This document shows positions 61,045 to 64,000 of a stretch of 64,000 nt of DNA, piece by piece. Position 1 is the stretch's first letter, and every line of letters begins with the position of its first letter. The notes beneath the pieces were generated by a model. The model was not told the DNA's origin, searched no databases, and saw only the letters and a list, made by a program, of their open reading frames with translations. Both the position numbers and the translations under genes were made by a program. Origin of the DNA: Jiella endophytica (lineage in GTDB: Bacteria; Pseudomonadota; Alphaproteobacteria; Rhizobiales; Rhizobiaceae); NCBI RefSeq assembly GCF_004519335.1, contig NZ_SOZD01000003.1, positions 124,001 to 188,000 of the forward strand, given 5' to 3'.

Positions 61045-62532
61045 CTACTCGAAGCGTTCCGGCAGATAGGCCTCCTCGGCGAGATCGGTGAAGCGGGTGT
61101 ATTCGGCCTGGAAGGCCAGCGGCACGGTGGCGGTCGGGCCATGGCGCTGCTTGGCGATGATCACCTCGGCCTTGCCTCTGGCGTCGTTCAGCGCCTGTTC
61201 CCACTTCAGATGCTCGTCGGTGCCGGGCTTCGGCTCGCGATTGGCGAGGTAGTACTCGTCGCGATAGACGAAGAGGACGACGTCGGCATCCTGCTCGATC
61301 GAGCCGGATTCGCGCAGGTCGGCGAGCTGCGGGCGCTTGTCGTCGCGGGCCTCGACCTGACGCGAGAGCTGCGACAGGGCGACGATCGGCACCTGCAGCT
61401 CCTTCGCCAGCGCCTTGAGGCCGGTGGTGATCTCGGTGATCTCCTGGACGCGGTTCTGCGACGAGGCCTTGGACGAGCCCTGCATCAGCTGGACATAGTC
61501 GATCACCATCACGTCGAGGCCGCGCTGGCGTTTGAGCCGCCGCGCCCTTGCGGCGAGCTGGGCGATCGAGATGCCGCCGGTCTGGTCGATATAGAGCGGC
61601 AGCTTCTGCATCATCTCCGAACAGGCGATCAGCTTGGTCAGCTCCTGATCGTTGATCTGGCCGCGGCGGATCTTTGAGGAGGAGATCTCGGTCTGCTCCG
61701 AAATGATGCGGGTGGCGAGCTGCTCGGCCGACATCTCCAGCGAGAAGAAGCCGACGACACCGCCGTTCTTGGCCTTGAAGGAGCCGTCGGCCTGCTCGGC
61801 CGGCTCGTAGGCGGCGGCGATGTTGAAGGCGATGTTGGTGGCAAGCGAGGTCTTGCCCATGGCAGGGCGGCCGGCGAGGATGACGAGGTCGGAGGGCTGC
61901 AGGCCGCCGAGCCGCCGGTCCATCGCGATGATGCCGGTGGAAATGCCGGAAAGGCCGCCGTCGCGGTCCTTCGCCGCCGTCGCCATCTGGACGGCAGCGG
62001 TCACCGCGTCGGTGAAGGACTGGAAGCCGCCGTCGTAGCGGCCGGTCTCGGCGAGGGTGAATAGGCGGCGCTCGGCCTCCTCGATCTGGTCCTTCGGCTC
62101 CATGTCGAGGGGCGCGTCGAAGGCGAGATTGACCATCTCCTCGCCGATGCCGATCAGCGAGCGGCGGAGCGCCAGGTCGTAGACCGCACGGCCGTAGTCG
62201 AGGGTGTTGATGATCGTCGTCGCCTCGGCGGCGAGGCGCGCGAGATACTGCGCGACGGTCATCTCGCCGATCTTGTCCCTGGCGGCGAGGAAGGTCTTGA
62301 TCGTCACCGGATTGGCGATCTTGCCCATCCGGATCATCTCGGAGGTCTTTTCGAAGATCTCCTTGTGGATCGGCTCGAAGAAGTGGTCCGGCTTCAGGAA
62401 GTCGTGGACGACGTAATAGGCGTCATTGTTGACGAGGATCGCGCCGATCAGCGCCTGCTCGGCCTCGATATTGGCCGGAGCCTCGCGATAGAGCGCCTGC
62501 TCTTCCTCGAATTTGCGCGCAGGCTCCGCCAT
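61045..62532 (-). CDS. dnaB: Replicative DNA helicase DnaB
   Basis: 495 residues. N-terminal domain (REAPANIEAEQALIGAILVN, AYYVVHDFLKPDHFFEPIHK), Walker A AGRPAMGKTSLATNIAFN, VGFFSLEMSAEQLATRI, Walker B LDVMVIDYVQLMQG, and SQLSRQVEARDDKRPQLADL with RESGSIEQDADVV. Hexameric replicative helicase. ATG at 62532 (MAEPARKFEEEQ) preferred over a start 8 codons upstream. Confidence 0.97.
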   Translation of the reverse strand: MAEPARKFEEEQALYREAPANIEAEQALIGAILVNNDAYYVVHDFLKPDHFFEPIHKEIFEKTSEMIRMGKIANPVTIKTFLAARDKIGEMTVAQYLARLAAEATTIINTLDYGRAVYDLALRRSLIGIGEEMVNLAFDAPLDMEPKDQIEEAERRLFTLAETGRYDGGFQSFTDAVTAAVQMATAAKDRDGGLSGISTGIIAMDRRLGGLQPSDLVILAGRPAMGKTSLATNIAFNIAAAYEPAEQADGSFKAKNGGVVGFFSLEMSAEQLATRIISEQTEISSSKIRRGQINDQELTKLIACSEMMQKLPLYIDQTGGISIAQLAARARRLKRQRGLDVMVIDYVQLMQGSSKASSQNRVQEITEITTGLKALAKELQVPIVALSQLSRQVEARDDKRPQLADLRESGSIEQDADVVLFVYRDEYYLANREPKPGTDEHLKWEQALNDARGKAEVIIAKQRHGPTATVPLAFQAEYTRFTDLAEEAYLPERFE

Positions 62533-62702
62533 CGCCGTCCCTCGTGACCACGGCATCGGCCAACGGATCGGATGCGATCTCCGGTCGGCGAGATGCGTGG
62601 AATCAAACTGTCGGAGCGTCTGTCACACGTCCTTTAAGGACACGGCGCTCCGGGTGTCGAAAGCAGATGCCCTACACCAAGCCGCGATTCGTCACAAAGG
62701 AA

Positions 62703-62729
62703 AGACGCCGCCCGGATCGGACGGCGTCT
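62703..62729 (-). terminator. grpE terminator
   Basis: AGACGCCG/CGGCGTCT stem read on the minus strand and followed by TTTCCTTTG, 57 nt after the grpE stop. Confidence 0.8.
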
Positions 62730-62785
62730 CTCAGGCCGGGAGAAACCCGGATGCTCTGGATAACTGCGGGGATAACCGCAAAGGC

Positions 62786-63493
62786 CTATTCCCCGGCCTC
62801 GCTCTCCGCCTCGGCGGGTTTTGCCGGCGAAGCCTTCGGGCCGCCCTTGGAGACGCCGACCATTGCCGGCCGCAGCACCCTGTCGCCGATCGCATAGCCG
62901 GCCTGGACGACCTGCAGCACCGTGCCGCTCGGCACCTCGGCATTTGGGATCTCGAACATCGCCTGATGGAAGTTCGGATCGAAGCGCTGGCCCTCCGGCT
63001 CGAGCTTCCTGACGCCATGCTTTTCCAGCGTCGAGATCAGCCCCTTCTCGGTCATCTCGACACCCTCGATCAGCGCCTTGAGGCCGGAGCTCTCGTCTGA
63101 GCGATGCTCCTCCGGGACGGCGTCGAGCGCGCGCGCCAGATTGTCGGCGACCGACAGCATCTCCCGGGCAAAGCCGGTCACCGCGTAGGTGCGCGCGTCC
63201 TTGATCTCGCGCTCGGTGCGCCGGCGCAGATTCTCCATGTCGGCGGCGAGCCGCAGCAGCCGGTCCTTGACGTCGGCGTTCTCGGCTTCGAGCGCGGCGA
63301 TCCGCTCGGCATCGGCGGAACGGGCCGCCGCCTCGCCGGCATCGCCTGCCGCCTCGCCATAGGCGGCACCCGCGCCCCACTGGGAAGACTGGGGCGTCGC
63401 CGCGCCGGCTTCACCCGTCGCGGTCTCGGTGGCCCCGGTTTCGGGACCCTTGCTCTCGGTGGCGTTGCCGTCGTTCCTGCCGGTCTCGCTCAT
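62786..63493 (-). CDS. grpE: Nucleotide exchange factor GrpE
   Basis: 235 residues. Long acidic, Gly/Ala/Thr-rich N-terminus (1-60), then coiled coil ([40 protein letters not shown]), and the beta-wing domain ([60 protein letters not shown]). Exchange factor for DnaK. ATG at 63493 with GAGGG ahead; an adjacent ATG at 63496 is possible. Follows hrcA as in other Hyphomicrobiales. Confidence 0.95.
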   Translation of the reverse strand: MSETGRNDGNATESKGPETGATETATGEAGAATPQSSQWGAGAAYGEAAGDAGEAAARSADAERIAALEAENADVKDRLLRLAADMENLRRRTEREIKDARTYAVTGFAREMLSVADNLARALDAVPEEHRSDESSGLKALIEGVEMTEKGLISTLEKHGVRKLEPEGQRFDPNFHQAMFEIPNAEVPSGTVLQVVQAGYAIGDRVLRPAMVGVSKGGPKASPAKPAEAESEAGE

Positions 63494-63659
63494 CATCCCT
63501 CTTTCATCCCGTTCGTCGGCGCCATGGGTCGCGTCGGATGCGACTGGCGCGATGTTCTGCCGCAAGCCGGCCCGGCCGCCGTTCGATCAGAAACCGCGAC
63601 TGAAGGCCGATGCACGAATGCGTTATCGCAGCGGCATATCGAATTGCAGGGCGTGAAAA

Positions 63660-64000
63660 TCAAGCCTCGGAATCGCCCGAGCGGTTCTGCAGAAGCCGCG
63701 AGACGATCCGCGCCGTATAGTCGACCATCGGCACGACGCGGCGATAGTTCAGCCGGGTCGGCCCGATGACGCCGACGGCGCCGACAACGCTTTCCGTTCC
63801 CCCGCCCCCTCCCCCCATGTAGGGAGCGACGATCAGCGACGAGCCGGAGAGCGAGAACAGCTTGTTCTCCGAACCGATGAAGATCCGGACGCCGTTGCCC
63901 GCCTCGGCAAGGCCGAGCAGCTCGATCATGCCGTTCTTGGTTTCGAGATCGTCGAAGAGCAGCCGCAGGCGATCGATGTCCTCGCTGGCGGAGATGTTTT
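63660..64000 (-). CDS. hrcA: Heat-inducible repressor HrcA, C-terminal part
   Basis: The C-terminal 113 or so residues: [60 protein letters not shown], a run of six Gly after Met, [20 protein letters not shown] and [13 protein letters not shown]. HrcA represses groE/dnaK-type operons through CIRCE. The gene runs off the right edge. The Gly stretch lies at the loop between strands where many HrcA have only a few residues. Directly upstream of grpE. Confidence 0.95.
   Translation of the reverse strand, partial: NISASEDIDRLRLLFDDLETKNGMIELLGLAEAGNGVRIFIGSENKLFSLSGSSLIVAPYMGGGGGGTESVVGAVGVIGPTRLNYRRVVPMVDYTARIVSRLLQNRSGDSEA

Noticed and set aside
1-64000. tRNA, rRNA and CRISPR arrays
   Set aside because: I looked for TpsiC-loop-like GGTTCGA motifs with pairing arms, rRNA-like sequence and regularly spaced repeats; the only regular arrays are the 57-bp and about 50-bp repeats, which have no unique spacers.

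Overview
The window is about 64 kb of dense, GC-rich bacterial chromosome. Gene content and order fit an alphaproteobacterium of the order Hyphomicrobiales (Rhizobiales). The evidence is gcrA, the divergent argD-argF-hslO cluster, the dnaB-alr-radA-cvpA-purF block, hrcA-grpE, a cysD-cysNC fusion, a Rhizobium etli-type asparaginase and a LysR/DUF1127 pair. Codon bias is strongly GC-rich throughout, with a few lower-GC patches. I cannot place it in a genus. A complete pqqABCDE operon suggests PQQ-dependent dehydrogenases elsewhere in the genome. I saw no rRNA, tRNA, CRISPR array, prophage or transposase.

Layout. 1-7.1 kb: start of guaA, a DUF892 ferritin-like gene, an rsmB-hypothetical-tspO-nucleosidase operon, then a repeat-rich stretch with a DUF559 nuclease gene and a PEGA-like lipoprotein. 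7.1-10.3 kb: pqqABCDE on the minus strand, including the 25-residue PqqA precursor. 10.6-15.8 kb: an OmpA-like gene followed by a 1417-residue secreted protein with two peptidoglycan-binding-like units, a large middle region and a C-terminal caspase domain carrying an EF-hand loop. 16-25.8 kb: NYN RNase, asparaginase, small secreted proteins, LysR/DUF1127, a thermonuclease, a VapBC-like pair and a three-gene histidine kinase/response regulator module. 25.9-34.2 kb: pbpC and a thioester-type alpha-2-macroglobulin with an N-terminal PAN-like domain, separated by 690 bp of repeats. 34.4-38.6 kb: a tandemly duplicated small secreted protein with copied leader and terminator, a LacI regulator, an AprI-like protein and a Wza-like lipoprotein. 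39.2-46.3 kb: cysQ-cysD-cysNC and a TAXI-type TRAP transporter. 46.6-54.4 kb: hslO-argF-argD, gcrA, an isolated phnM, a ParDE-like pair, an S66 peptidase and an SDR. 54.4-64 kb: purF-cvpA-radA, a lower-GC insertion of three small genes, alr, dnaB, grpE and the 3' part of hrcA.

The most unusual content is (i) the OmpA plus peptidoglycan-binding/caspase/EF-hand locus, and (ii) an interspersed palindromic repeat family that forms three composite elements with 44-46 bp terminal inverted repeats; their inner hairpin varies with compensatory changes. Other points of interest are the duplicated small-protein cassette, the repeat-filled gap between pbpC and its macroglobulin partner, a perfect 9-bp inverted repeat before the VapBC-like pair, a LysR-type palindrome between DUF1127 and its regulator, and a nested hairpin in a lower-GC gap at 17.1 kb. 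All functions are inferred by reading translated sequence; no database search was run.
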